From Sulfurimonas sp. UBA6792 (GTDB taxonomy: Bacteria; Campylobacterota; Campylobacteria; Campylobacterales; Sulfurimonadaceae): a stretch of 23,663 nt of DNA. Location: assembly GCA_002452425.1 (NCBI GenBank), contig DKFQ01000028.1:1-23663 (forward strand), written 5' to 3'. A model generated the notes under the pieces. The model did not search any database and was not told the DNA's origin. It saw only the letters and a list, made by a program, of their open reading frames with translations. How positions within the stretch are numbered: the stretch's first letter is position 1; each line of letters begins with the position of its first letter. This document shows, one piece after another, positions 1 to 7,844 of the stretch. The position numbers were made by a program, and so were the translations under genes.

Positions 1-2
1 GG

Positions 3-479
3 CATGGGGAGCTTTTGATGCTTCCATACATCTACTTCAGGTATAGAAAAACACCTCATGCCAAAGTACTTATTTCAAGCCATTTTGATGGGATGCTGAT
101 TTCTAAAACTATTACCTATTTTGGACTTGGAACCATTGCGGGTTCGACCAACAGAAATGCAACAAGAGTTTTGATGCAGGGTATTAGGGCTATCAAAGAC
201 GGCTACGACATAGGAATCACGCCAGATGGTCCAAAAGGTCCCAGATATGAAGTAGCAGATGGTATAATAGCCATGGCGCAAAAAGCGGAAGCTAAAATTG
301 TTCTCGTTGAGATGAAACCGACAAAATTTTGGCAGCTGAGTAGTTGGGACAGATTTACCATACCAAAGCCTTTTGGCACGCTAAACTACTATGCCTCGTC
401 ACCTCTTGATGTGCGTGGGTTGGATATGCAGAGTGCAAAAAAGATGATTCAAGAGGGGTTAAAAAAACATGAAGAGTAG
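3..479 (+). CDS. Lysophospholipid acyltransferase family protein (DUF374-like), 5' end cut by window
   Basis: This is the C-terminal part of a membrane-associated acyltransferase of the DUF374 group, expected to transfer an acyl chain to a lysophospholipid or lipid A-type acceptor at the inner membrane. The reading frame is open to the left edge and begins with HGELLMLPYIY, which corresponds to the family's catalytic-His region, so the real start lies outside the window. Further support comes from the stretch GSTNRNATRVLMQGIRAIKDG followed by ITPDGPKGPRYEV, the glycine- and proline-rich acceptor motif of this family. The stop overlaps the next gene by 11 bases, so the two are probably co-transcribed. 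Family assignment is firm; the acceptor substrate cannot be read from the sequence. Confidence 0.85.
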   Translation, partial: HGELLMLPYIYFRYRKTPHAKVLISSHFDGMLISKTITYFGLGTIAGSTNRNATRVLMQGIRAIKDGYDIGITPDGPKGPRYEVADGIIAMAQKAEAKIVLVEMKPTKFWQLSSWDRFTIPKPFGTLNYYASSPLDVRGLDMQSAKKMIQEGLKKHEE

Positions 480-927
480 AGTGTTTGTCTTTGTTGTCGC
501 TGCATCTTTGCTCTTTATCATGGCTCTTTACTTTCTCATTAACCCATCTTACGAAAAATCCCTTCGTGCAAAGTACTACTATGAAACAGGTGAGTACGCA
601 GAGGCATACAACCTTGCAAAAGAGGCTTTTGATATCGATGTTTACAACCGTATGGCGGCAACTGTTATGGCACAATCGCAAACATCGCTGAAGTATAAAA
701 ACTACATAGACGATGCAAAAAAGTATATGAAGGGCATAGATGAGATTGCAAAACATAAGCAGATATCAGATGCCGATAAAGCAAAGATAAAAATGATGTG
801 CAACATTATGTTAGGTTCGTATGTCAAGCTAGCACCAAGCGTCATTACCGATGAGGAGCTGGTGCAAGAAGCCGCGGCGTATCATGCAAAATTTGAGAAG
901 CTCCTTGAAAAAGTTACTAAAAACTAA
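469..927 (+). CDS. Small membrane-anchored helical (TPR-like) protein
   Basis: The 152-residue protein is not a recognised family. Residues about 5-24 form one hydrophobic segment preceded by Lys and Arg, so it is probably an inner-membrane anchor with the rest in the periplasm. The remainder is helical, and YYYETGEYAEAYNLAKEAF resembles one TPR unit. It overlaps the end of the acyltransferase gene by 11 bases, and its own 3' end overlaps the start region of the recombinase gene, so it sits inside a translationally coupled operon. A role in envelope assembly together with the PilMNO-like genes downstream is possible but is only inferred from position. Confidence 0.75.
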   Translation: MKSRVFVFVVAASLLFIMALYFLINPSYEKSLRAKYYYETGEYAEAYNLAKEAFDIDVYNRMAATVMAQSQTSLKYKNYIDDAKKYMKGIDEIAKHKQISDADKAKIKMMCNIMLGSYVKLAPSVITDEELVQEAAAYHAKFEKLLEKVTKN

Positions 928-1744
928 GCAAAAAGAGTTTCTCTCCTATCTCGAAGAGAGAAGAGGTTGCTCTGACCTTACCATCAAAAGCTATGATGAG
1001 TCTTTAAATGAAGCACTTTTGTACATAGAAGCTTTAGAAGAAAAAGAGCATATTCTCCTCAACCTTATGCCTTACCGTATCAAAATCGCTTCACTCAACC
1101 CCAAAACAATCAGTAAAAAACTCAGTGCCGTGCGCTCCTTTGCAACGTATCTAAACGACAATGGGATGCGGGTGGTTTTAAAGGCAGATGAGAGCATTAA
1201 AATCGCAAAAACATTGCCAAAACCTATCGCGCATGAGTACATCGTAGAGGCACTTGCAGGTGGGGAGCTTGAGGAGAGAGTGGTTGTAACTCTGCTCTAT
1301 ACACTGGGTTTGCGCATCTCTGAACTTGCCTCTTTGGAGCTTCAAGCCATCTCGCATGATTGGGTACGTGTCATAGGTAAAGGCAACAAGCAAAGAGATG
1401 TACCGCTCCTTGAGGGTTCTAAGAAATTACTTGATGCGTATTTGAGCAAATATAAGAGAAATCGATTTGTTTTTGAAAAAAATGGCGAAAAATTAAGCGA
1501 AAACAGTCTAAGATATATGGTTATAAAAGTCTTTAGAAGAGTAGGGCTTAAGGTCTCTCCACATCAACTCCGTCACTCTTTTGCATCGCAATTGCTCAAC
1601 GCTCATGCGCCAATTGCTGATGTGAGTGAGTTGCTTGGGCACTCGTCTATGGCTACAACGCAAATATACACAAAGCTGGGCAGTGCATTGAAACAACAAA
1701 ACTACACTATGGCACATCCACTTTGCGGGATTAAAGAGTCATGA
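905..1744 (+). CDS. Tyrosine recombinase, XerC/XerD/XerH-like
   Basis: This is a site-specific tyrosine recombinase of about 280 residues. The N-terminal SAM-like core-binding domain begins with KEFLSYLEERRGCSDLTIKSY. The catalytic domain shows the expected residues: Arg in GLRISELASL, Lys in GKGNKQRDVPL, the His-x-x-Arg pair in SPHQLRHSFAS, His in LLGHSSM and the nucleophile Tyr in TTQIYTKL. Size and layout fit a chromosomal Xer-type dimer resolvase better than a phage integrase, which usually has an extra arm-binding domain. The start is uncertain: TTG at 905 has GAGAAG just upstream, while ATG at 884 or 851 would overlap the preceding gene more. It lies in a co-directional operon, not beside the tRNA remnant, so I do not link it to the mobile element further right. 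Confidence 0.88.
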   Translation: MKKLLKTKQKEFLSYLEERRGCSDLTIKSYDESLNEALLYIEALEEKEHILLNLMPYRIKIASLNPKTISKKLSAVRSFATYLNDNGMRVVLKADESIKIAKTLPKPIAHEYIVEALAGGELEERVVVTLLYTLGLRISELASLELQAISHDWVRVIGKGNKQRDVPLLEGSKKLLDAYLSKYKRNRFVFEKNGEKLSENSLRYMVIKVFRRVGLKVSPHQLRHSFASQLLNAHAPIADVSELLGHSSMATTQIYTKLGSALKQQNYTMAHPLCGIKES

Positions 1745-2745
1745 TAAGCAAACTTTTCGCCTCTTTATATACGAGAGTATTTGTCAATATTGTAGTAGAG
1801 AGCACACAGAGTCTTGTTTACGTGGAAGTTTGCTCAAGCAAAAAAGTAGAACGCAGTATGCATAAGTACTTTGCTACAACTACTATAAATACGCAGATGC
1901 ATGAGTTTATTAGCGCCCTCTACAAAGAGACCCCCTTTTGCTACATCTCTGTTTTAGACAAATCATTCTCTCAAGGCGCTATTCCCACATGCACCACAAG
2001 TGAGATGGGAAAGTATTGTGATATCAACGCCTCAGAGTATAGATGCTACTCTACAAGTTGGGCGTTTTATACATCAGAGTATGACATAGAGGCGATAAAG
2101 CATGACTATCGAAGCATCGGTGTTGATTTTATCTTCTCCCCCTTTACGCTTTTGGCAAATTTTTTCAAAGACAAGATTGAGAGTACGCTTAGCATCTTTG
2201 TCTTAGTGCAGAGTAATGCACTCTCTTTTAGCGTTTTTGATCACGGGGAGCTTCTTTATGGGGAGCATCTTAGCATGCAGCATGAGAGAGAAGGTGATAC
2301 CTTGTTGATTGACTCCTCTATGGATGAGGATTTGGACGCTGGCATGATGGATGGGATTGATTTGGAAGATATTGCCATAGAGGATGACTCTTCTGGATTT
2401 GAGGATTTTGGAACCATTGAAGATTTGGATTCGGGCGATAGTATCGATGAGTTCTCTGAAACAGTAGTGCTCAATGAAGTAGTGCAAGAAAAAGAGGAGC
2501 AAAGTTCCTCTGGAGGCTTTAATGAGGACTATCAGCGCTTTGTGCTGCTACAAGGGGCGCTCAATACTTTTTATAAAGACCCAAAATACAAAAGCCAGTT
2601 TGTGGAAAATATCTACATTGCCGATAGTATCGGGGTGAGTTCGGATTTGAAAAATTACTTAGAAGAAGAGATTTTTTTGACTGTTTTTATCAGAAAGATA
2701 GACCTTGGTGCCTCACTTTGTGATATGGCAAAAGCAGAGGCATAG
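1741..2745 (+). CDS. PilM-like (GspL-like) assembly protein of a type IV pilus/type II secretion-type system
   Basis: This 334-residue protein has no strong N-terminal transmembrane segment. It is assigned mainly from context: two single-pass membrane proteins follow it directly, in the order and sizes expected for PilM-PilN-PilO. In those systems PilM is an actin-like cytoplasmic protein that binds the PilN tail and links the inner-membrane platform to the pilus or secretion machine. Between about residues 185 and 255 there is a very acidic, low-complexity insertion (repeated Asp/Glu with Ser and Gly) that splits the fold. The ATG overlaps the recombinase stop by 4 bases. A DNA-uptake role, as for the Cts proteins of Campylobacter, is a reasonable guess. 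The sequence itself is too divergent for a confident family call. Confidence 0.55.
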   Translation: MISKLFASLYTRVFVNIVVESTQSLVYVEVCSSKKVERSMHKYFATTTINTQMHEFISALYKETPFCYISVLDKSFSQGAIPTCTTSEMGKYCDINASEYRCYSTSWAFYTSEYDIEAIKHDYRSIGVDFIFSPFTLLANFFKDKIESTLSIFVLVQSNALSFSVFDHGELLYGEHLSMQHEREGDTLLIDSSMDEDLDAGMMDGIDLEDIAIEDDSSGFEDFGTIEDLDSGDSIDEFSETVVLNEVVQEKEEQSSSGGFNEDYQRFVLLQGALNTFYKDPKYKSQFVENIYIADSIGVSSDLKNYLEEEIFLTVFIRKIDLGASLCDMAKAEA

Positions 2746-3309
2746 ATGCGCTACAGCTATATAAAACCAAGAAATAAAACTGTTTTTACAAAAGATTTGC
2801 AGCTCCTGCTTACCTTTTTTGGCGTGACACTTTTTATGCTTTTTGCAACCTATGGTTTCTTACTTTTTAAAGATGCACGCTATGTGCAGGATTTGGTGGA
2901 GATAAACCAACAAAAAGAGGAGTTACGAGTAAAAATCACAAAGATGAGCGAGCAGATAGCGGCAATAGAGAAGCAAAATCTTTTAGCGGAGAAGATTTTT
3001 ACAAAAAACAGTGTACTCAAAGAGAGCATTACCAACCTTTTTGACTTAGTGCCAAGCAGGATAACGCTCTCAGAGGCGAAGATTATGCAAGATGGGCTTG
3101 TGCTCTATGGCATTACGCCAAACAAGGATGTCTATAACTTTATGCTTCAAGCACCGCTTCGCTCTATTTTTCACAGGACATACAGTAGTTTTTACCCAGA
3201 GAAAAATGGGTGGCTGCGCTTTGTGTCAACCAACTATATAGACCAAACAGACGAGACAGCAGAGATGCAGACAAAAGAGCCAAGAGAGGAGGTAGAGCGT
3301 GAAGATTAA
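2746..3309 (+). CDS. PilN-like single-pass membrane protein
   Basis: The start codon follows the previous stop with no gap. The 187-residue product has a basic cytoplasmic N terminus (YSYIKPRNKT), one transmembrane helix at about residues 21-42 (LLTFFGVTLFMLFATYGFLL), then a heptad-rich periplasmic stretch at about 55-85 (QQKEELRVKITKMSEQIAAI) and a small globular region. This is the topology of PilN/GspL C-terminal partners, which pair with PilO/GspM through their periplasmic coiled coil. A short basic cytoplasmic tail that could dock on the PilM-like protein is also present. The assignment rests on topology and gene order. Confidence 0.6.
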   Translation: MRYSYIKPRNKTVFTKDLQLLLTFFGVTLFMLFATYGFLLFKDARYVQDLVEINQQKEELRVKITKMSEQIAAIEKQNLLAEKIFTKNSVLKESITNLFDLVPSRITLSEAKIMQDGLVLYGITPNKDVYNFMLQAPLRSIFHRTYSSFYPEKNGWLRFVSTNYIDQTDETAEMQTKEPREEVERED

Positions 3310-3838
3310 CATTTCAAGACAGAGCATCTATCTTTTGGCATCCTCTCTCTTTTTGCTTGTTTTTGTTTTAGTTTTTTCGTTTGCTGTTTTGATTCCAGAG
3401 GGCAAAAAGTACCGCATTAAAAAGGGTGAACTCGCCAATGAAAACGTCGAGCTTAAACAGCTTAGTGATTTTGCCGCGCAAAAAGAGGTGATTTTACAAA
3501 AAATCCAAAGCGAAAATCTTCACACCATCAAAGCTTTTGAAACGGAGTTTAATCCTGAACGCTTTACTAAACAACATAAAGCTTTTTTTACCTTTTTGCA
3601 TGTTTTTAAAAAAGAGGGTATCGAAGGTGAAGATGGTTTTAGCGTCTATGAGGTCAACGCAAGCTCCGAGATAAGCTCTCCAAAGAGTTTTTACAACTTC
3701 TTAGACGCGCTAGGCAAAAGTGACTGGATTATCGCCGTGAACTTTCCTATCAACTTTAAGCGAGAGGACGAGATGATTCACTCCTCTTTTACCATGAAAG
3801 TCTATAACAACAAAAGCGATTCAAACAGCAGTAAGTAG
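3299..3838 (+). CDS. PilO-like single-pass membrane protein
   Basis: The 179-residue protein starts with GTG at 3299 behind a strong AGGAGG site and overlaps the PilN-like gene by 11 bases. It has a short cytoplasmic N terminus, a transmembrane helix at about residues 10-32 (IYLLASSLFLLVFVLVFSFA), a coiled-coil stretch and a C-terminal periplasmic domain, as in PilO/GspM. In such systems PilN and PilO form a heterodimer that aligns the inner-membrane platform with the secretin. Its last 18 bases overlap the 3' end of tilS on the other strand, so this is the last gene of the operon. No secretin, ATPase or platform gene is visible next to it. Confidence 0.58.
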   Translation: MKINISRQSIYLLASSLFLLVFVLVFSFAVLIPEGKKYRIKKGELANENVELKQLSDFAAQKEVILQKIQSENLHTIKAFETEFNPERFTKQHKAFFTFLHVFKKEGIEGEDGFSVYEVNASSEISSPKSFYNFLDALGKSDWIIAVNFPINFKREDEMIHSSFTMKVYNNKSDSNSSK

Positions 3839-4822
3839 CTCTTTTGTTTTCAAAAATGCGTTACTGTTTTTGTAGAGATAGGGACGGAGCTTTGGCTCTA
3901 TTTTTAAAACTCTGCACTCATCTTTAAACTTCTCATCCATCTTTATAGCCTCTTTCTCGTAGGGTACTATAAAGATATACTCCTCGCCCAAAGCAACCAC
4001 AAACTTCCTGCCAACCACTAGAGCGCTCTTGTTTTTTAAGAGCTCTCTCTCTTTGGCACTAAGCATATAAAGCTGTGATTTGAGGTATTTGTCGATGGTA
4101 AAAATCTCTGCTCTTGCATTGTGTGAGCGTTTAAAATAGGCAAAATCACCCATGCTATGCACAACAATTTCTTCTATCAACGTTGCTCTATCCTCATCAA
4201 GATACTCAAAACTCCTCTTGATGCCGCCAAGATACTTCTCCAAAAGAGGAAGCGAGTAGTTGTGTCTAAATGAGTTTCTCTTGATATCCTCATCCATGTT
4301 GCTCTCATCTTCAAAATAGACTCTTTTATTTGCTTGCAGATATGCCAGAAGCTCTTTTTTGTCAAGATGCAAGAGTGGGCGTACAAGAGTGTAAAAGCCT
4401 CTCTTTTGCTCCTTTCGCATCCCCACAAGCTCCGCACATCCCGCACCTTTGCAAAACTGCATAAGCATCCACTCAAGTCTATCTCCGAGATGGTGTGCGG
4501 TAAGGAGGTTATCATACCCCTCTTTTTTGATAATTTTTTCAAAAAAAGCGTAGCGAATCTCTCTTGCTTTTGCTTCAAAATTTTTCTCTATTTTTGGTGC
4601 GGTGTGCAGATGACACTTAAGGTTGTGTGTTTTGGCAAGTGTCTTTGCATAGGCGACTTCTTGCTTGCTCTGCTCACGCACGCCATAGTCAACGATAGCG
4701 ATATCAAAAGGGATGTTGTGTTCTAAAAGGAGAAAAAACAGAGCAGTAGAATCCGCCCCGCCTGAAAATGCGAGGAGATTTTTTTTATCCCGAAGTTTTA
4801 CAAGTAGAGACTCTTCAACCAT
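3821..4822 (-). CDS. tilS: tRNA(Ile)-lysidine synthase
   Basis: TilS converts C34 of the tRNA-Ile2 CAU anticodon to lysidine using ATP and lysine, so that AUA is read as Ile. The N-terminal ATP-pyrophosphatase domain is clear: LLAFSGGADSTALFFLL carries the SGGxDS P-loop at residues 20-25, followed by VDYGVREQSKQEVAYAKTLA and LLTAHHLGDRLEWMLMQFCKG, the conserved AHHxxD motif. At 333 residues it is shorter than gammaproteobacterial TilS and carries only a reduced C-terminal part, which I believe is usual for Campylobacterota. The start overlaps the rimO stop by 8 bases, so the two tRNA/ribosome modification genes are co-transcribed. It is essential in most bacteria. Confidence 0.95.
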   Translation of the reverse strand: MVEESLLVKLRDKKNLLAFSGGADSTALFFLLLEHNIPFDIAIVDYGVREQSKQEVAYAKTLAKTHNLKCHLHTAPKIEKNFEAKAREIRYAFFEKIIKKEGYDNLLTAHHLGDRLEWMLMQFCKGAGCAELVGMRKEQKRGFYTLVRPLLHLDKKELLAYLQANKRVYFEDESNMDEDIKRNSFRHNYSLPLLEKYLGGIKRSFEYLDEDRATLIEEIVVHSMGDFAYFKRSHNARAEIFTIDKYLKSQLYMLSAKERELLKNKSALVVGRKFVVALGEEYIFIVPYEKEAIKMDEKFKDECRVLKIEPKLRPYLYKNSNAFLKTKELLTAV

Positions 4823-6128
4823 TCTCTACAGTTGCAGTCAAGATAGAGCCGACATTGCCGGTGATTTTTGCTCTATAAGCTTTGCCAAACTCCAGCTCTG
4901 CCTCATTTGTTTGGTCGTTTACATAAATCTCGCCATCTATCTCAGGCGCCCAAAGAAGCTCTCTTGCGCTCAGCAGATACTCATGTTCATCACTCTGCCC
5001 ATCAATGACGATTTGAACCTCTTTGCCGATTTCGCCTTGAAGCGACTTCTCCATAACCTCAGAAGCTATTTTGCCCAGAACTGCCGCTCTTTTGTTGATA
5101 ACTTTTGCAGGGATTTTATCTTTCATCTCATGCGCCGTTGTCGTCTCTTCATCGGAGTAGGCAAAAACATTGATGCGGTCAAACCCAAACGATGAAGCAA
5201 ACTCACACATCTCATCAAACATTGCTTCACTCTCCTGCGGATGCCCTACAATAAAGCTTGTGCGTAAAAATGAGTTAGGAAGAGACTTCATAAACTCTAA
5301 AAGCTCTAGAGTCTGTTTTTTACCAAAACCTCTTTTCATTATGCGTAACATATCATCGTTTATATGTTGAATTGGCATATCAAAGTAGTTATGAAAAACT
5401 TCACTTTTTGCTATATTTTTAAGAAGCGTCATAGATGTAGTTGATGGGTATAGATAGAGGATTCTTGCACTCTTTACGCCCTCTATCAGCTCGATTCTCT
5501 GTATAAGAAGGCTTAAGCCATCTTTTACGTTTTGGTCTCTTAAGTATGAGCTTGAATCTTGTGAGACAAATGAGAAATCCCAATATCCTTTTTTAACAAG
5601 ACCTTCAACCTCTTTCGCGATAGAATCAAGTGTTCTTGAATTTAACTTGCCTTTAAAAGATGGTATAGCACAAAAACTACATGTTTGATTACACCCTTCT
5701 GAGAGTTTTATGTAAGCGTGATAAGTTGAGCCAGTAACCACACGCTCAGCGCCATCGATAAGGTAAACAGCTTCAGAGAATCTGCTCTTTTTCTCAACCA
5801 AAAGCTCATCTATCTTGTCATAATCGCCAACACCTGTAAAGATATCAACTTCAGGCATATCTTTAGCTAACTCCTCTTTGTATCGCTCGCTTAAGCATCC
5901 TGCCATTACTAAAACAGAGTCCTCTTTTCTTGCGTCATGAAGGTTAAGAACTGTATTTATCGACTCTTGTTTTGCTGCATCTATAAAACCGCAGGTATTA
6001 ACAATAATGACGTCCGCATCACCCTGCTCATCGGTTAGTTCAAAATTTTTAAGTTTGCCCATCATGACTTCGGTGTCGACTAGATTTTTTGTGCATCCAA
6101 GAGATACGATATGAAGTTTATTGCCCAT
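4815..6128 (-). CDS. rimO: Ribosomal protein uS12 Asp methylthiotransferase (radical SAM)
   Basis: RimO adds a methylthio group to the conserved aspartate of ribosomal protein S12. The 437-residue protein has the three MiaB/RimO domains. An N-terminal UPF0004 domain carries three cluster-binding cysteines (C12 in SLGCTKNLVDTE, C46 in VNTCGFIDAA, C78 in MAGCLSERY). A radical SAM domain has the CxxxCxxC motif in SEGCNQTCSFCAIPSFKG (C146, C150, C153). A C-terminal TRAM domain follows. The SLGCTKNLVD wording and the IPSFKGKLNSR stretch favour RimO over MiaB. ATG at 6128 has a GGA-type site upstream. tilS follows with an 8-base overlap. Confidence 0.94.
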   Translation of the reverse strand: MGNKLHIVSLGCTKNLVDTEVMMGKLKNFELTDEQGDADVIIVNTCGFIDAAKQESINTVLNLHDARKEDSVLVMAGCLSERYKEELAKDMPEVDIFTGVGDYDKIDELLVEKKSRFSEAVYLIDGAERVVTGSTYHAYIKLSEGCNQTCSFCAIPSFKGKLNSRTLDSIAKEVEGLVKKGYWDFSFVSQDSSSYLRDQNVKDGLSLLIQRIELIEGVKSARILYLYPSTTSMTLLKNIAKSEVFHNYFDMPIQHINDDMLRIMKRGFGKKQTLELLEFMKSLPNSFLRTSFIVGHPQESEAMFDEMCEFASSFGFDRINVFAYSDEETTTAHEMKDKIPAKVINKRAAVLGKIASEVMEKSLQGEIGKEVQIVIDGQSDEHEYLLSARELLWAPEIDGEIYVNDQTNEAELEFGKAYRAKITGNVGSILTATVENG

Positions 6129-6436
6129 TTATTTCCATTCTTGATAAACTTTTTATAATCATACGAAGTGAATGTTTCTGCAACGGAAGGGTCAAATCTT
6201 GTTATGCAAGATTTGGGGTACCCACCGTGAAGCCTTAATGAACGAGTATGAGTTATAAAATATATTTTTCGTATTATAGCCAAAAGCTCAAATGTTTCTT
6301 TTATGGTTTTTAAAAAACTCGGAGATATCGATTTCTTTTTATTTTTTGCTCTATGAGATTGTGGAAGTCCCCCAACAACTCCGAGGAGTTGATATGAGAA
6401 TAAGCCTTGAAATAACCATCTCATTGCTTATTTTAA
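6129..6436. repeat. Gene-free interval with two strong inverted repeats; repeat-like element
   Basis: I see no gene I believe in this 308-base interval. It holds a long interrupted hairpin at 6183-6228: 9-bp arms CAAATCTTG and CAAGATTTG around TTATG, flanked by matching GGGT/ACCC and ACGG/CCGT steps. A second dyad at 6376-6391 has arms CAACTCC and GGAGTTG separated by GA. A minus-strand open frame crosses it and runs into rimO, but its peptide looks like translated repeat DNA rather than a folded protein. The structure suggests an intergenic repeat family or a transcript end plus promoter for rimO. A -10-like TTATAAA lies upstream of rimO on the minus strand. Copy number in the genome cannot be judged here. 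Confidence 0.45.
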
Positions 6437-6946
6437 CTAAGAATTTTGTTCATTTTGCTTGAGTGTACTGCTATACTCTATAGATGAATTATATTTAAAC
6501 TGAAAATCAAGATTATCATTTGTAGCTTGGATTGCCGAATCCAAAACCTTATCTAGATTATTATCGTAAGAAGATTTTTGTTCGACATTTTGTGTCAAAA
6601 TGATATATAATTTTTTTATAATATTTTCCTTTTTCTTATATTCAAAGATAAAAAATCCTAAAACAGATACTATCAACCCAATGGCAACAGCCAATATAAC
6701 ACACTTAACAAAAATGTTTATATCAGTAGATGGATTTTTGGTTGATAATGAAAGCAAAGATATGGCTAAAGCTCCCGCAGACAGTATGATTGTTGGTAGT
6801 GTAAGCATAAGAGGATTGTCAAACTCTACATCGACATATTTTTTGATAAGAGTCTTTTTATATTCTTCATCTTTTTCTATATATTTTTTGATAAAAGCTT
6901 TTTTATATTCTTCATCATTTTCGATTTTGTCTATTTCTTGATTCAT
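6437..6946 (-). CDS. Two-helix membrane protein of unknown function with an internal 15-residue duplication
   Basis: The 169-residue protein is not recognised. It has an acidic and lysine-rich N-terminal cytoplasmic segment with a tandem duplication (DEEYKKAFIKKYIEK then DEEYKKTLIKKYVDV). Two transmembrane helices follow at about residues 49-68 (LTLPTIILSAGALAISLLSL) and 81-104 (VKCVILAVAIGLIVSVLGFF), then a polar C-terminal tail of about 60 residues. It starts 13 bases after the TPR gene stop behind GGGGAG, so it is the second gene of a two-gene minus-strand unit. Its base composition is more AT-rich than tilS and rimO, which may indicate later acquisition. Confidence 0.75.
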   Translation of the reverse strand: MNQEIDKIENDEEYKKAFIKKYIEKDEEYKKTLIKKYVDVEFDNPLMLTLPTIILSAGALAISLLSLSTKNPSTDINIFVKCVILAVAIGLIVSVLGFFIFEYKKKENIIKKLYIILTQNVEQKSSYDNNLDKVLDSAIQATNDNLDFQFKYNSSIEYSSTLKQNEQNS

Positions 6947-6959
6947 CTCTCCCCATCCT

Positions 6960-7844
6960 TTATAGACTATTCAAGCTATATTGAATATCTTCAACTTGTG
7001 AGGCATCACCACTAGCTTTAGCAATCTCAAGTGCTTGAGTGAAGTACTGTTTTGCACTTTTTTTATCACCTTGTTGTTGTGATAAAACACCCAACCATTT
7101 CAAAGTAGAACTTTCTTGGCTTTTTAGTCCGTTATCTTGAGCGATTTTGAGAGCATCTAGAAGAATCGGTTTTGCTTTTTCGTAGTTTGCTTGGTCTATA
7201 TACATTGCTGCCAATGTTGTTGAGTTTCGAGCATATTTTGCAAAATCACCGGCTTCTTTTGCAAAATCAACTGCTTTTTGTGAGTATTCCATCGCTTTTT
7301 GGGAGTCACCTTGATAATTATGCACGATAGAAAGTGTGTTATAGGTAGAAGCAATACTCGATTTGTCAGTCTCATATTCAAGTACTTCAAGCAAGTATTT
7401 TTTTGCTTCATCAAGATTATTTAATTTTAAATAATATATGCCTAGATTATTTAAAGCATTACCAATATTGTCTTTATAGTCAAGCTTTTTAGCTACTTCT
7501 AAGTTTTTTTGTTTGTATTTTAACTCTTGATTTGTATCTCCAAGATAGCCATATACCACTCCTAATAGATTATAAGCAAGATGATAATTATCAAGGCTAG
7601 AGGCTAATTGTTCTAGCTTTTGTGCATATGGAAGTGCTTTTTTAAACTCTCCGCTACTAATATATGCTCTACATAACCAAAAGTTTGCATCAAAATCTTT
7701 TGGATTTTCTTTGGTAGCTTGTGTGCAAAGTATCTGGGCTTTATCCAAAGCTCCAGCTTTATATGCGGCAGTACATTCATCAAGTGTGGATGCTTGAAGT
7801 GCCAATGAACCAAGTGTGAGTGCCAAAGTAAGTGTTTTTTTCAT
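6960..7844 (-). CDS. Secreted tetratricopeptide-repeat protein
   Basis: The 294-residue protein begins with a signal peptide (MKKTLTLALTLGSLALQAST) and is otherwise a continuous array of about seven TPR helix pairs. Units such as DNIGNALNNLGIYYLKLNNL and YNTLSIVHNYQGDSQKAMEY carry the spaced Leu/Gly/Tyr/Ala pattern of the family. TPR arrays bind other proteins and this one should act in the periplasm. A partner cannot be named; the membrane protein encoded directly downstream is the obvious candidate. ATG at 7844 has AAGGA at a good distance. The long intergenic region upstream, with a (TC)8 tract, is where its promoter must lie. Confidence 0.85.
   Translation of the reverse strand: MKKTLTLALTLGSLALQASTLDECTAAYKAGALDKAQILCTQATKENPKDFDANFWLCRAYISSGEFKKALPYAQKLEQLASSLDNYHLAYNLLGVVYGYLGDTNQELKYKQKNLEVAKKLDYKDNIGNALNNLGIYYLKLNNLDEAKKYLLEVLEYETDKSSIASTYNTLSIVHNYQGDSQKAMEYSQKAVDFAKEAGDFAKYARNSTTLAAMYIDQANYEKAKPILLDALKIAQDNGLKSQESSTLKWLGVLSQQQGDKKSAKQYFTQALEIAKASGDASQVEDIQYSLNSL

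Noticed and set aside
905..1744. Integrase of the mobile element
   Set aside because: It is more than 8 kb from the tRNA junction, on the chromosomal side, inside a housekeeping-like operon, and has Xer size and layout.
4334..5195. Plus-strand frames of 130 and 160 codons opposite tilS and rimO
   Set aside because: They are antisense shadows of two well-supported conserved genes.
6080..6424. A 114-codon minus-strand open frame overlapping the start of rimO
   Set aside because: Its peptide has no coherent hydrophobic pattern, it overlaps a certain gene, and it spans strong DNA hairpins. It is better read as repeat DNA that happens to be open.
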